Assembly: GCA_027064425.1 (NCBI GenBank)
Contig: JAMOPO010000052.1
Span: 124,001-188,000, forward strand
From: Methanobacteriota archaeon
GTDB taxonomy: Archaea > JAADCQ01 > Methanopyri > Methanopyrales > Methanopyraceae
Reading direction: 5' to 3'
Length of the DNA stretch: 64,000 nt
Part shown: piece by piece, positions 17,823 to 27,201 of the stretch
Layout: each line of letters starts with the position of its first letter
Position numbering within the stretch: position 1 is the stretch's first letter
Notes under the pieces: generated by a model
What the model was told of the DNA's origin: nothing
What the model saw: only the letters and a program-made list of their open reading frames with translations
Database searches by the model: none
Translations under genes and position numbers: made by a program

Positions 17823-18884
17823 CTAAATCATCGACCCCCGGGCCACGCAGCGCACGTACACCCAGGCCGCCACCAGGAAGTTGTACACGACGGCGCCGTC
17901 CAGCAGGGCCCGGGCGAGGGCCGGGGGAACGTGCACCGCCGGGGTGGGAGGCGGCGGGAGGAACAGATCCTCCAGCCTGTAAAACCGACCATCCTCCGCG
18001 TTGAAGTATCCGTGGCTGGCGGAGACGTGCAGCCCCGCGGCCACGGTGAACAGCGCCCCCGTCGAGAGGAGGAGAAGCCCCAGCCGCTCGGACGCCAGGC
18101 ACGCGGCCGGACAGCTCACCGCCCAGTAGTTAGGGTTAACCACCTTGGAGAACGCCAGGAGGGCCGCCCCCACCGCGCACGAGCGACGCTCCGGCTCGCC
18201 CGGGGCGACGAGTGGGAGGAGCATGGCGGCGGCCAACAGCGCCACCGGCAGCTCGGTGGGCGGGGTGACCAGCGTCCAGATGGAGCAGTTCTGCGGCGGG
18301 CGGCCCATCTGGAACAGGACCACGTCCTGCAGGAACGCCCAGCCGTTGCCAAGGAGGTACGGGACCAGGACGACCGCCGTGACGAGCACGAAAGCGATCA
18401 GCGACTCGCGGCGCAGGTGAGGGAGGGCCAGCAGTCCCGCGGTGGGCTTGGTCCAGAACGCGAGCGCCGCCAGCGTCCCGCCCAGCCAGCGCTCCCGCAT
18501 GATGATCGCCGCGAGGGCCATGGAGACGGGGATGGGATCCAGCTGCCAGAACGCGCACGGGTAGGCCGTGGAGAGCGCCACCACCAGCTGTCCCGTCCGA
18601 CCCATCCCCACGCGGCGGGCGCAGTAGACGCACGCCAGGGTCCCGATCCACACGGGGAGCTTCCACAGGAGTCGGAAGCGCCAGTCGAGCGGGTTCAGCC
18701 CCAGCAGCCCGTGCCCCAGGTACCAGACGAGTGCCGGGAGCAGGGAGCCGAGGGGAGGGTAGTGAACGTCGGTCTTAGCGTAGTAAGTCAGCGGGTGGGA
18801 GATGATCTTGGGGCACCAGCTCATCCACTTCTCGTAGTCCGGGGCGTACACGGCCGTCAAGAGCCACCAAATCACGTCCGCCAT
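17823..18884 (-). CDS. Multi-pass membrane protein, GT-C glycosyltransferase-like
   Basis: A 353-residue protein with about eight or nine hydrophobic helices. After the first short helix, an outward loop carries APDYEKWMSW and then DVHYPPLGSLLPAL. An acidic first loop and a YPPL motif are typical of lipid-phosphate-sugar-dependent GT-C enzymes (GT87/PMT-like). The donor would be a dolichyl-phosphate sugar and the acceptor a surface glycan or protein; this is inference. ATG at 18884 follows AGGTGA. The C-terminal loop FLPPPPTPAVHVPP is proline-rich. Confidence 0.5.
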   Translation of the reverse strand: MADVIWWLLTAVYAPDYEKWMSWCPKIISHPLTYYAKTDVHYPPLGSLLPALVWYLGHGLLGLNPLDWRFRLLWKLPVWIGTLACVYCARRVGMGRTGQLVVALSTAYPCAFWQLDPIPVSMALAAIIMRERWLGGTLAALAFWTKPTAGLLALPHLRRESLIAFVLVTAVVLVPYLLGNGWAFLQDVVLFQMGRPPQNCSIWTLVTPPTELPVALLAAAMLLPLVAPGEPERRSCAVGAALLAFSKVVNPNYWAVSCPAACLASERLGLLLLSTGALFTVAAGLHVSASHGYFNAEDGRFYRLEDLFLPPPPTPAVHVPPALARALLDGAVVYNFLVAAWVYVRCVARGSMI

Positions 18885-19034
18885 CACTTCACCTCCGGAC
18901 CCTGCGACGGTCCGCAGCTCGTGCCCTCGTCATCGGTTCAACTCAGAGAAGGCCAGATTCTTCATCCCGTCCCCCGATATCGTTACGCGATCTTTAACGA
19001 TTCGCGGCAAAGAGGAGGAGGGGGCGTGAGGGGG

Positions 19035-20087
19035 TTAGAGCTTCAGCGTGCCCAGGCTCACCGAGCCCAGGTACTTCACGACCGGCGAGGCCAGCGTCGT
19101 CAGCAGCTGGTCCATCGCCTGGACCACTGGTGCCACGATCTGCGCGGCCTGCTTCACGCCCTTGTCGGCCAGGTACCCCACCAGCGCGGTGATCACCGGC
19201 ACCGCCAGGCCGGCGGCGCTGGCGGTCGTGACCACCATCTTGCCCTCGATGCCCAGCTGCTCAGCCAGGTCCACGATCACGTTGTCCAGCGTGGCCACAC
19301 CGGCCAGGTACATCGCCAGCGTGACCACCGGCGCCAGCAGCGTGCCGACGTCCAGCATCGTCAGCGTGTTGACGAGCTGCTTGTGGTCCATCGCCCACCC
19401 GGCCAGCAGGTCGGTCGCCAGTGCCGCCGTCAGTCCGGCTCCGACGACGACGTCCTGCTCGACGTACTCACGGATACCCAGCTGGTCCAGCAGGCTCTGC
19501 AGCGTGCCCTTCAGGTCCGTTCCTAGCGCGTCATCGATCGCACTGGTGATCGGGTACCCCATCAGCGCGTCCAGCATGGCGATCGCCGGCACAGCCAGCA
19601 GCGCGTCCTTGACCAGCGCTCCCGTCAGGTGGACCGGCTTCACCGCCGGCGCCACGACCTCGACCGTCACCTCCTTGGTCGCGGTGCCACCCTTGATGCC
19701 GTACTGCGGCAGGTCTGGGAACCGCGCGGTCACCGTGATCGTGTGCTTACCCGGCGTCAGCTCCAGGGTCGCGGTCACCGTCTTGGTCTCGCCGAGCCGG
19801 TACGGTGGGGTGATCTTGGTCGTGTGGACCACGTTCCCGTCCACGGCGAACGTCACGGTCGTCGGCGTGCGCCGGATCGTGTACGGGTAGTTACCGGACC
19901 ACGTGATGACCGCGGTTACCTGGACGGCGGCCTTCTTCTCGCCCGGCTTGAGCTGAACCTTGGCCGGCGCCTGAACCTCCTTGATCTCCGGCTTGATGGT
20001 GTACTTAGCACCGTACACCTTGGCCTCCGCGGCGCCCACTAGGGCGCCCGCCAGAGCCACGAGGAGGGCGAGGAGCAGGCGCTTCAT
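19035..20087 (-). CDS. Secreted or surface protein with an Ig-like domain
   Basis: A 350-residue protein with a clear signal peptide (MKRLLLALLVALAGALVGAAEA, cleavage near 22). Residues 25-150 are beta-rich with an immunoglobulin-like pattern (VTFAVDGNVVHTTKI, LELTPGKHTITVTARF). The rest (150-345) is unusually hydrophobic, Ala/Leu/Val-rich, with several membrane-like helices and few charges. No family recognised. Codons are strongly biased to common ones and it has its own TATA box, which suggests high expression. A cell-surface role is inferred. Confidence 0.65.
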   Translation of the reverse strand: MKRLLLALLVALAGALVGAAEAKVYGAKYTIKPEIKEVQAPAKVQLKPGEKKAAVQVTAVITWSGNYPYTIRRTPTTVTFAVDGNVVHTTKITPPYRLGETKTVTATLELTPGKHTITVTARFPDLPQYGIKGGTATKEVTVEVVAPAVKPVHLTGALVKDALLAVPAIAMLDALMGYPITSAIDDALGTDLKGTLQSLLDQLGIREYVEQDVVVGAGLTAALATDLLAGWAMDHKQLVNTLTMLDVGTLLAPVVTLAMYLAGVATLDNVIVDLAEQLGIEGKMVVTTASAAGLAVPVITALVGYLADKGVKQAAQIVAPVVQAMDQLLTTLASPVVKYLGSVSLGTLKL

Positions 20088-20120
20088 GCGAGGTCACCCC
20101 GGACCCGCGGGCCGATCAGA

Positions 20121-20137
20121 CTTATTTTACCTTTTTG
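20121..20137 (-). promoter_or_regulatory. Candidate TATA box for the secreted protein gene
   Basis: On the minus strand the sequence AAAAAGGTAAAATAAG stands out in a GC-rich setting. GTAAAATAAG (20121-20130) lies 34-43 bases upstream of the ATG at 20087, a suitable distance for an archaeal TATA box with a short leader. It lies in the 68-nt gap after ilvC, so the surface protein can be transcribed independently. Confidence 0.5.
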
Positions 20138-20155
20138 GGAAACCTTGGTCGGTGA

Positions 20156-21136
20156 TTAGTCCTCAAATCCCATCATCTTCCTCAACTTCCGCCCTACCCG
20201 CTCGATCTCGTGGTTCTCGATCTCCTTGCGCAGCCGCCGGAGCACAATTCGTCCCGACTCGTTCTCCATGGTCCACTCCCGGGCGAACTCGCCGCTGCGG
20301 ATCTCCTCCAGCACCTTCTTCATCTCCTCCTTGTTGATGATCCGCTTGCCGCGCGTGAGTCCTCCGTACTCAGCGGTGTTCGAGACGGCCTCCAGCATCC
20401 CCGTGAGTCCCTTCTTGTGGATCAGGTCCACGATGAGCTTCAGCTCATGCAGCGTCTCGAAGTAGGCTACCTCCGGCTGATAACCCGCCTCCACCAGCGT
20501 CTCGAAGGCGTACAGAATCAGGTACAGCACGCCGCCCACCAGGTCGACCTGCTCTCCGAACAGATCCGTCTCGACCTCCTCCCGGAACGTGGTCTCGATG
20601 ACGCCCGCGCGGGTGAACCCCATGGCCTTGGCCATGGCCAGGGCGATGTCCTTCGCCTTGCCCGTGTAGTCCTGGTGCACGGCCACCAGGGCCGGGGTGC
20701 CGAACCCCTCCGTGTACAGCTTGCGCACCATGTCCCCCGGTCCTTTGGGTGCTACTAGGATCACGTCTACGTACTCCGGCGGTTCAATGAGGCCGTAGTG
20801 AATGTTGAACGCGTGGCTGAAGCCCAGCGCGTCTCCCTTGCTCAGGTTGTCGTGAATGTGTTCTCGGTACACCTTGGGCTGGACCTCGTCGGGGATCAGG
20901 ATGTGCACGATGTCGCCCTGCTCGGCCGCCTCCGGGATCGGCAGGACCTCGAACCCGTCCTCCTTCGCCCGCTTCCAGGACGGTCCGCCCTCGCGCACGC
21001 CGATGATCACGTCGACGCCCGAGTCCCGGAGGTTCTTGGCCTGAGCCTCGCCCTGATTCCCGTAGCCGATCACCGCAACCGTCTTGCCCTCCAGCACGTC
21101 TAGGGAGGCGTCCTCGTCCCCGTAAATCTTGGCCAA
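20156..21136 (-). CDS. ilvC: Ketol-acid reductoisomerase
   Basis: A 326-residue class I enzyme of branched-chain amino acid synthesis. The NADPH-binding motif is [15 protein letters not shown], with DVIIGVREG after it. The metal and substrate residues are seen in [26 protein letters not shown]-like sequence ([14 protein letters not shown]) and the helical C-terminal domain ending [15 protein letters not shown] and SNTAEYGG. The start is TTG, 19 nt after the L14e gene, so the two are probably one transcript. Confidence 0.95.
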   Translation of the reverse strand: MAKIYGDEDASLDVLEGKTVAVIGYGNQGEAQAKNLRDSGVDVIIGVREGGPSWKRAKEDGFEVLPIPEAAEQGDIVHILIPDEVQPKVYREHIHDNLSKGDALGFSHAFNIHYGLIEPPEYVDVILVAPKGPGDMVRKLYTEGFGTPALVAVHQDYTGKAKDIALAMAKAMGFTRAGVIETTFREEVETDLFGEQVDLVGGVLYLILYAFETLVEAGYQPEVAYFETLHELKLIVDLIHKKGLTGMLEAVSNTAEYGGLTRGKRIINKEEMKKVLEEIRSGEFAREWTMENESGRIVLRRLRKEIENHEIERVGRKLRKMMGFED

Positions 21137-21155
21137 GCCGCCCGCCCCGCTGGCC

Positions 21156-21440
21156 TCAGTCGGACTTAACGATGCCCTCCTTAACCAGGTCCAGGAGGCC
21201 GGCCTCCTCCAGCGCCTCCTTCACCTCCTCGTCCGACGCGCCCCGCTCGATGTCGATCTTCTCCGGCGTCGGCTCCAGGTGCTTCACGTTACACCTTCTC
21301 CGACGAACCCCGGTGATCTCCTTCGGGCCGGTCACGATGACGAAATTCTCATCTATGATGTCCACGACGACGCAGTACCTGCCGGCCTCCCTGCCGGCGG
21401 TTTTCACGCAGATTCGACCGATCTCGATCGGGGCCGCCAC
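21156..21440 (-). CDS. rpl14e: Ribosomal protein L14e (eL14)
   Basis: A 94-residue KOW-type ribosomal protein. [20 protein letters not shown] at the N-terminus and [14 protein letters not shown] are typical of archaeal L14e. The GTG start is preceded by GGGGGATGATG. It is separated from its usual adk/cmk/secY neighbours and is followed by ilvC. A membrane protein gene begins 24 nt away on the other strand. Confidence 0.92.
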   Translation of the reverse strand: MAAPIEIGRICVKTAGREAGRYCVVVDIIDENFVIVTGPKEITGVRRRRCNVKHLEPTPEKIDIERGASDEEVKEALEEAGLLDLVKEGIVKSD

Positions 21441-21464
21441 GGCATCATCCCCCGGGGGTTCCGG

Positions 21465-22925
21465 TTGGCCAGGTTGTTCGGCAGGTCGGCGTGGCTTGCC
21501 CTAGCAGCCGGTTTAACAACGTTGTTGGCCTACTTGGCGCACCTCGGGCACGAGTCCGTGACCCACGCCCCGAACCGTCACGCGGCCGAAAACGCCCCGC
21601 TCCACTACGCGATCTGCGCCATCATCGCCGCGTGCGCGGTCCGGCTCACGCCGGGTTATTCAGCCCTGAACGTCCTCCTGAACTGCGCGCTCAGGGAGAC
21701 GCCGAGACCGCTACCGACCGGGCCGTGGCTGGCGTGGCAAGGGCTCAAGGTCGGGGCCCTGATCGTCCTCCTGCACGGATTCCCCACGGTCCCCGTCGTG
21801 CACTGGATCGCCTCCGGCAACCCGGCCCGGGTGGTCCTGGCCCTCGGGATCCTGCTCGGTCCCCCGTTCAAGGTCAGGGCCGCGATGCTCCTGCTCTCTC
21901 ACCTGGCCAGCGCCGCGCTGGACGCGCAGGAGTACGCGAACGACCGCGAGCTGCTGGAGTCCGCGATGATCTCGCACGGCCTCCGCATCGCGGCCGTGGT
22001 CCTGGGGATCGCCACCGTCACCCTCGCCACCTACCCCATTATCTCAATGTACCTCCTCCCACTGCTGGCCTTCCTGGCGGCCCTCAGCCTGCACCTGTGG
22101 TCTCAGTCCCGGCTTCCATGGCGGGAGTACCGCCAACTGAGCGGGCTGATCGACCGGATTAAGCGAGGCCTTATCCTGGCGGTGGCGCTGCTCCCCACCG
22201 TTCCGGTCCTGGACCTCCTGACCGGCGTCCCCACGGAGCTGACGATCCACGCGTGGGCCACCATGGTCGGAGAGGCCGTCCTGCAGCCCCACTCGGTGAA
22301 GCTCGACCCCGCCTCCTACCTGACCCAAACCCCCGCCCAGCTCTCCCGAGCCTGGAGCGCGGGACGCTCCCCGGTGTGGGGCGTCACCGGAGACCGGCTG
22401 CAGGTCGTGGTCAGCGACGGGCGCGGCCACGGCTGGGTCATCGACCCCAGGTCCGGGGCGATCAGAGGTACTCTCAAGGTTCCCATCGAGGCCATTGAGC
22501 GGCAGGAGGACGCGCTCCGGCGTGCGTTCCCGTACCTCCGACCCGGGGCGCCCGTGCTGAGGGACGGTCGAGTCCGGGTGAGCGCGTGGATCGTCGCCGA
22601 CGTGTGGCTGCCGTTCCTGGGGTTCACCCTGGCACTGCCCGTCTCGGGTGATCCGGCCCTCCCGAGGAACGAGTGGGGGCTCGCCTGGTACCCGGCCCGC
22701 TGGAGGGGTCGACTGGTGCCCGTGCTCATCCCGATCGAGACGCTGGCGATGCCGGTCCTTGAGGTGCCGGGCGAGGCCCTGGTCTCGATCCCCCCGCCGC
22801 GTTCCCTGAAACTGTGGCTGCACGGGCCCGGGTTCGTCCGCATCGACCGGGGGAGGGTGATCCTCCTGAGACCGGAGTATCGGTCCGACGGGACGCTGAA
22901 GCGCCTGGAAGCGATCAGGGTGTGA
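21465..22925 (+). CDS. Polytopic membrane protein with soluble C-terminal domain
   Basis: A 486-residue protein of unknown function. About eight hydrophobic helices fill residues 8-260, interrupted by a His/Asn/Arg loop ([20 protein letters not shown]). Residues 270-486 are soluble and beta-rich, with [16 protein letters not shown] and [21 protein letters not shown]; the first resembles ligand-binding beta domains but I do not assign it. TTG at 21465 follows GGGGG by six bases. Thirteen nt separate it from the ASH-Ski2 gene downstream, so the two may share a transcript. Confidence 0.6.
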   Translation: MARLFGRSAWLALAAGLTTLLAYLAHLGHESVTHAPNRHAAENAPLHYAICAIIAACAVRLTPGYSALNVLLNCALRETPRPLPTGPWLAWQGLKVGALIVLLHGFPTVPVVHWIASGNPARVVLALGILLGPPFKVRAAMLLLSHLASAALDAQEYANDRELLESAMISHGLRIAAVVLGIATVTLATYPIISMYLLPLLAFLAALSLHLWSQSRLPWREYRQLSGLIDRIKRGLILAVALLPTVPVLDLLTGVPTELTIHAWATMVGEAVLQPHSVKLDPASYLTQTPAQLSRAWSAGRSPVWGVTGDRLQVVVSDGRGHGWVIDPRSGAIRGTLKVPIEAIERQEDALRRAFPYLRPGAPVLRDGRVRVSAWIVADVWLPFLGFTLALPVSGDPALPRNEWGLAWYPARWRGRLVPVLIPIETLAMPVLEVPGEALVSIPPPRSLKLWLHGPGFVRIDRGRVILLRPEYRSDGTLKRLEAIRV

Positions 22926-22938
22926 GGGGTACGGTAGC

Positions 22939-25404
22939 GTGAAGGCGGCCGTCTTCCTCGAGCGGAAGGGGAACAAGGTGCGGATCGCGTTCACCGAGGA
23001 CGATCCCAGGTCCGGGGCGGAGATAGAAAGGGAGGCTCTGCTGGAGCTGGGCCCGGACGAGCGGCCGGTGAGAGGCGTGCTGGACGGTGATCCGACCCCG
23101 CCGGACAAGATCCTCAACCGGGTCCGGGCGGCGGGCACCGTTCTGGCGCGCGGGGACCTGGCCAAGACCGCCGAGCGACTTCTCGGCGGCAAGGTCGAGC
23201 GGGCGGAGTTCTGCCGCCGTTGCCTGGCCTCGGACAAGATCACGGTCCTTGACGGCGGGTACAAGTTCGGGGACGTGCGCGTCTGCGGGGAGTGCGCCGA
23301 GGAGATCCTGGAGGAGGAGCTGAGGTTCCGCGTCCCGAACTTCTCGCAGACCCTGCTGGAGCGCCTGAAGGAGCTCTTGGACCGGTTCCGCGACGTCGAC
23401 CGCGTGATCGAGATGGTGGACCCCTCGTTCGACCCGGCCCGCGAGGACGAGAAGACGCGGTGGGACGTGGTCGAGGCGGAGGATGAGGAAGAGGAGGAGC
23501 GCCTGCCGATCTCGAAGGTGGACGCCCCGGCCCGACTCATCAGCCTCCTGCGCGAGCTCGGGTACCGCGAGCTGACCCCGGTTCAGACCAAGTGCGTACG
23601 CGCGGGCCTGCTGGAGGGCGAGAACCTGCTGGTGGTGTCTCCCACCGGGTCCGGGAAGACGCTCGTGGCCGAGCTCGCGGGCCTGACCCGGGTGCTCGAG
23701 GAAGGGAAGAAGATGGTCTACCTGGTGCCCCTCGTGGCGCTGGCCAACCAGAAGTTCCGCGAGTTCCGGGAAAAGTACGGCGAGAGGCTCAACGTCGGCG
23801 TCCGACTCCAGGTCGGTGCGACCAGGCTGAAGGAGTTCTCGAGACCGGAGCGGGGCCCCGACCCGGAGGAGGCGGACATCATCGTGGGGACGTACGAGGG
23901 GTTCGACCTGCTCCTCCGCACCCGGGCGATCGACCCGGACGAGATCGGTGTGGTTGTGATCGATGAGGTGCACAGCTTGGCCGACGAGGACCGAGGTCCC
24001 CGGCTGGACGGTCTTATTTGCCGCCTTAAGACCCTGACCGACGCGCAGCTACTGGGCCTGTCGGCCACGGTGGGCAACCCGGAGGAGCTCGCGGAGTACC
24101 TCGACGCGCGCCCGGTCATCCACGAGCGGAGGCCGGTACCGTTGGAGTATCACCTCGTGATCAACCAAGACCGACGGCAGAAGTGGGACCGCATCGCCCG
24201 GCTCGTGGAGGCGGAGTGGGAGACGGAGTACTCCACCGGCTACCGGGGCCAGACGATCGTCTTCACCCACTCCCGGCAGAACACGCACCGCCTGGCCGAC
24301 TTCCTCCAGGAGCGGACGGGGCTGGACGTCGCCCCCTACCACGCTGGGCTGCCCTACGACCGGCGCAAGTCGACCGAGCAGGCCTTCGAGCGGGGCGAGC
24401 TGGCGGCCGTCGTCACGACCGCGGCCCTCGGCGCGGGCGTCGATTTCCCAGCCTCTCAGGTGATCTTCGAGAGCCTGGCGATGGGTGTCGAGTGGCTGAC
24501 GCCCATGGAGTTCCAGCAGATGGCGGGGCGGGCTGGACGGCCCGGTTACCACGACCGGGGCAAGGTCGTCCTGATGGTGGAGCCGGGGCGCCGGTACCAC
24601 TCCGGTCAAGAGGACACCGAGGACAAGGTCGCCTTCCGACTGCTCGAGTCGGAGCCGGAGCCGGTCGAGGTGGAGTACGACGATGAGGACGAGCGCGAGC
24701 AGGTGCTGGCGCACGTGGCCAGCGGCGCCGCCTCCTCCCCGGAGGAGCTCCGACGGGTCTGCTCCGAATCCTTCGGGTTCGCCGGCGACCCGGAGCGGAG
24801 GCTCAAGGAGCTTCGGGAGATGGGGTTCGTGAAGGGGTTCAAGCTGACGCGCCGGGGCCGGGTGGCCGCCCGCTACTTCGCCGGACCGCGCACGGTGCAC
24901 CGGCTCGTCGAGTCCGAGCGAGAGGATCCACTGCAGGCCGTGGCCGAGGTGTGCCCGTTCGAGCGGCTGCAGCTGTCCCCCTCGATCCGGCGGGCGGTCG
25001 AGCGGGTCACGAGGATGTCCGTGCCCGCCCGCTTCGAGGACGCCCTGGAGGTCATCCACTCCGAGCGCCGCGAGGTGCTTGAGCACCTACCCAAGAAGGA
25101 GCGTGACCGACTGATCAAACTGATCCGAGCGGTGGACTGCGGGTGCGATGCGTTCCCGCACTGCGATCACGTGCCCGCCAAGGCCTCTGCGCTGCTGCTG
25201 AGGACGCGCTTAGAGGGTAAATCAGTCTTCGCCATGCCCAGGGAGCTGGAGCGGAGGTACGGTCTAACGGCGTACCCGACCGACGTCGCGAGCTGGCTGG
25301 AGGAGGTGATCCGGCTCCTGGAGTGCGCGGCCGAAATCGCGGAGGAGCCGGGGATGAGGGCGGCGGCGGAGGCCCTCGCCGATCCCTGGTCTACCCGCCG
25401 CTGA
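22939..25404 (+). CDS. Archaea-specific Ski2-like helicase (ASH-Ski2)
   Basis: An 821-residue superfamily 2 helicase. The N-terminal domain has a four-cysteine zinc finger (CRRC ... CGEC, about residues 94-117). The helicase core has Walker A SPTGSGKT, DEVH box VVVIDEVHSL, LSATVGNPEEL and QMAGRAGRPG. The C-terminal part has a winged-helix-like region and CGCDAFPHCDH, a second possible metal site. The zinc finger plus DEVH core is the ASH-Ski2 architecture, which works with RNase J in archaeal RNA decay (family knowledge). The start is GTG. Confidence 0.85.
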   Translation: MKAAVFLERKGNKVRIAFTEDDPRSGAEIEREALLELGPDERPVRGVLDGDPTPPDKILNRVRAAGTVLARGDLAKTAERLLGGKVERAEFCRRCLASDKITVLDGGYKFGDVRVCGECAEEILEEELRFRVPNFSQTLLERLKELLDRFRDVDRVIEMVDPSFDPAREDEKTRWDVVEAEDEEEEERLPISKVDAPARLISLLRELGYRELTPVQTKCVRAGLLEGENLLVVSPTGSGKTLVAELAGLTRVLEEGKKMVYLVPLVALANQKFREFREKYGERLNVGVRLQVGATRLKEFSRPERGPDPEEADIIVGTYEGFDLLLRTRAIDPDEIGVVVIDEVHSLADEDRGPRLDGLICRLKTLTDAQLLGLSATVGNPEELAEYLDARPVIHERRPVPLEYHLVINQDRRQKWDRIARLVEAEWETEYSTGYRGQTIVFTHSRQNTHRLADFLQERTGLDVAPYHAGLPYDRRKSTEQAFERGELAAVVTTAALGAGVDFPASQVIFESLAMGVEWLTPMEFQQMAGRAGRPGYHDRGKVVLMVEPGRRYHSGQEDTEDKVAFRLLESEPEPVEVEYDDEDEREQVLAHVASGAASSPEELRRVCSESFGFAGDPERRLKELREMGFVKGFKLTRRGRVAARYFAGPRTVHRLVESEREDPLQAVAEVCPFERLQLSPSIRRAVERVTRMSVPARFEDALEVIHSERREVLEHLPKKERDRLIKLIRAVDCGCDAFPHCDHVPAKASALLLRTRLEGKSVFAMPRELERRYGLTAYPTDVASWLEEVIRLLECAAEIAEEPGMRAAAEALADPWSTRR

Positions 25405-25723
25405 GCTCCTCGAGCGCCCGGCGCGCGAGCTCCGCCGCCTTCCTGCCCCGGACGGTTAACGCCCCCTCCACCTCCGTGCCGAGCACCGTGGCGCGAATGC
25501 GGGCCTCCACCTCCTCCTCTCGCACCTCACCCTCAACGTCCACGGAGTATCGATCCTTCGCGTCCTTCAGCCTCACCTGGTAGGAGTCACCCTCTAGCTC
25601 GACGTCGATCTCCGCATTCTTGACGACGTCGACGACGGCCACCACCGACTGCTCCAGCACCTGCATCGCGAGCCGCATGACGTTCTCCGGCGTCATGTAC
25701 TTCTTCACCAGCTTGTCGAGCAA
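25391..25723 (-). CDS. Small uncharacterised alpha/beta protein
   Basis: A 110-residue protein. An N-terminal helical part (LDKLVKKYMTPENVMRLAMQ) is followed by a beta-rich half with alternating VELEGDSYQVRLKD, YSVDVEGEVREEE and IRATVLGTEVEGALTVRG. No family recognised. TTG at 25723 is preceded by GGGGG at seven bases; an upstream in-frame ATG at 25750 lacks a ribosome binding site and overlaps the start of the divergent gene. The 3' end overlaps convergent ASH-Ski2 by 14 nt. Confidence 0.6.
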   Translation of the reverse strand: MLDKLVKKYMTPENVMRLAMQVLEQSVVAVVDVVKNAEIDVELEGDSYQVRLKDAKDRYSVDVEGEVREEEVEARIRATVLGTEVEGALTVRGRKAAELARRALEELSGG

Positions 25724-25748
25724 GGCGGTGCCCCCGGTGGTGGTACCC

Positions 25749-26621
25749 ATGTCCGGCGAGCGCCGGGAGTACCGGCTGATCCCGGTGAGGGATAAGTACT
25801 GGCGGGTAGGCTCCGGGGCGTTGAAAAACGCGTTGACGGCGCTCGAGGGGGTTGAGCTGCGGGACGGGGACGTGCTGCTGGTCTCCGAGAAGGCGGTGGC
25901 CGTGGCCGAGGGAGAGCTCATCGACGAGCGCGAGTACGAGCCCGGTCCCCTGGCCAAGCTGCTGGTGACCCTGTGGATGAGGATCGTCTGGGGGCGGATA
26001 CTGGGGCCGCTGCTGGGACCGCTGATGGATCCGCCGCTGCGCGAGGAGACCATCCGGAACTTTCGACGCTATCCGAAGCGGGAGGGAGCGATGCACAAGC
26101 AGATGATCCTTGAGGAGTTCGGCCTGCTTCACGCGCTGGAGCCGGTATCGGAGGCCGGCTGCGACGTGGGGAACGTCCCGGGGTACTTCGCCGCGCCCGT
26201 CCCGGCCTCGGCCGACCGGTTCGCGCGACGCTTGAGGGAGCGGCTGCGCGAGGACCGCGGGGTGGACGTGTCCGTCGTCGTGGGAGACACCGACAAGACG
26301 TACGAGCTCTTCGGTGTACTCTTCACGACGATCGCTCGGGCGCACCCGGAGATAATCTCCGGGACGGGCGTCCTAGGGTTCCTAATCGGCCGACTCCTGG
26401 CGCGAACCCTGGGCCCGACGCCCGTCGCCATCGCGGGCGACGTGGAGGTCCGGGAGGCGATTCGGCTCCTGAAAGAGGCCGAGCGGGTCCGGACGAAGGG
26501 GGCGGGGCGCACGGTCTACGACGCGCTGGACGAGGTGGGCGACCCGGGGCGCCTCGACGAGGACTTCCTGAACAGGTTCGAGCACGTGCCGATCGTGGTG
26601 GCTCGCCCCGTCAGCCGGTGA
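25749..26621 (+). CDS. F420-0:gamma-glutamyl ligase family protein
   Basis: A 290-residue protein resembling PF01996, the CofE fold. Matching parts are RLIPVRDKYWRV at the N-terminus, DGDVLLVSEKAVAVAEGELID, the long middle domain, and GPTPVAIAGDVEVREAI followed by GRTVYDALDEVGDPGR. CofE adds glutamates to F420-0. The sequence departs from canonical CofE and is longer than usual, so a paralogue with another substrate is equally possible. The ATG shares the palindrome CATG with a divergent in-frame ATG of the neighbouring gene. Confidence 0.6.
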   Translation: MSGERREYRLIPVRDKYWRVGSGALKNALTALEGVELRDGDVLLVSEKAVAVAEGELIDEREYEPGPLAKLLVTLWMRIVWGRILGPLLGPLMDPPLREETIRNFRRYPKREGAMHKQMILEEFGLLHALEPVSEAGCDVGNVPGYFAAPVPASADRFARRLRERLREDRGVDVSVVVGDTDKTYELFGVLFTTIARAHPEIISGTGVLGFLIGRLLARTLGPTPVAIAGDVEVREAIRLLKEAERVRTKGAGRTVYDALDEVGDPGRLDEDFLNRFEHVPIVVARPVSR

Positions 26622-27201
26622 GCTTCAGCCCGTACTTCTCGATCTTCTCCGCGACCTTCCGTGCCGCCTTCTCCGGCTCGTCCTCGGTCTTCGCGCCCGT
26701 GCACACGGCCTTACCCGAGTAGAACAGGAGCATCGCCACGTCGGGCTCCTTGAGCCGCAGCACCAGGCCGGGGAACTGCTCGGGCTCGTACTCGATGCCC
26801 TCCACGTCCTCGTCCTCCGTGAGCACCTCCGCGATCATGTCCAGGTCCAGCGAGACGTTGAAGTCAATCGAGGCCACGATGTTCTGGATCTCGATCTCGG
26901 GCTCGCCCTCGAACTCGACCCCGCACTTCTTCTCCAGGTCCTCCCGCACCCGCTCCACGCTCTCGTAGATCTGCTCCCTGGTCTTGGCCCCGGTGCAGAC
27001 CATCTTTCCGGACCGGAAGATCAGCACCACGGTGCCGATGTCCTCCAACCGGTAAACGAGGCCCGGGAACTGCTCAGGCTCGTACTCACCCTGCAGGATC
27101 ACGGAGCACTCGTCCAGGTTAACTTCACCCTTCAGATCCACCGAGGCCACGATGTTCTGGATGTCTACCTCGGGCTCGATTTCCTTCGATTCTTCCGCCA
27201 T
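26611..27201 (-). CDS. tbp: TATA-box-binding protein
   Basis: A 196-residue protein made of two direct TBP repeats: IQNIVASVDLKGEVNLDE ... YEPEQFPGLVYRL and IQNIVASIDFNVSLDLD ... YEPEQFPGLVLRL, each ending in GK(M/A)VCTGAKT. It binds TATA boxes and recruits TFB and RNA polymerase. The N-terminal eight residues are acidic. ATG at 27201 is preferred over ATG at 27219 because GGGGGG lies ten bases upstream. Its first 77 nt overlap the end of the AnmK-like gene in another frame; its 3' end overlaps the convergent F420-ligase-like gene by 11 nt. Confidence 0.96.
   Translation of the reverse strand: MAEESKEIEPEVDIQNIVASVDLKGEVNLDECSVILQGEYEPEQFPGLVYRLEDIGTVVLIFRSGKMVCTGAKTREQIYESVERVREDLEKKCGVEFEGEPEIEIQNIVASIDFNVSLDLDMIAEVLTEDEDVEGIEYEPEQFPGLVLRLKEPDVAMLLFYSGKAVCTGAKTEDEPEKAARKVAEKIEKYGLKLTG

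Noticed and set aside
21129-21464. Extended frame upstream of the membrane protein at 21465
   Set aside because: It runs antisense through L14e and lacks its own ribosome binding site; TTG 21465 after GGGGG is the better start.
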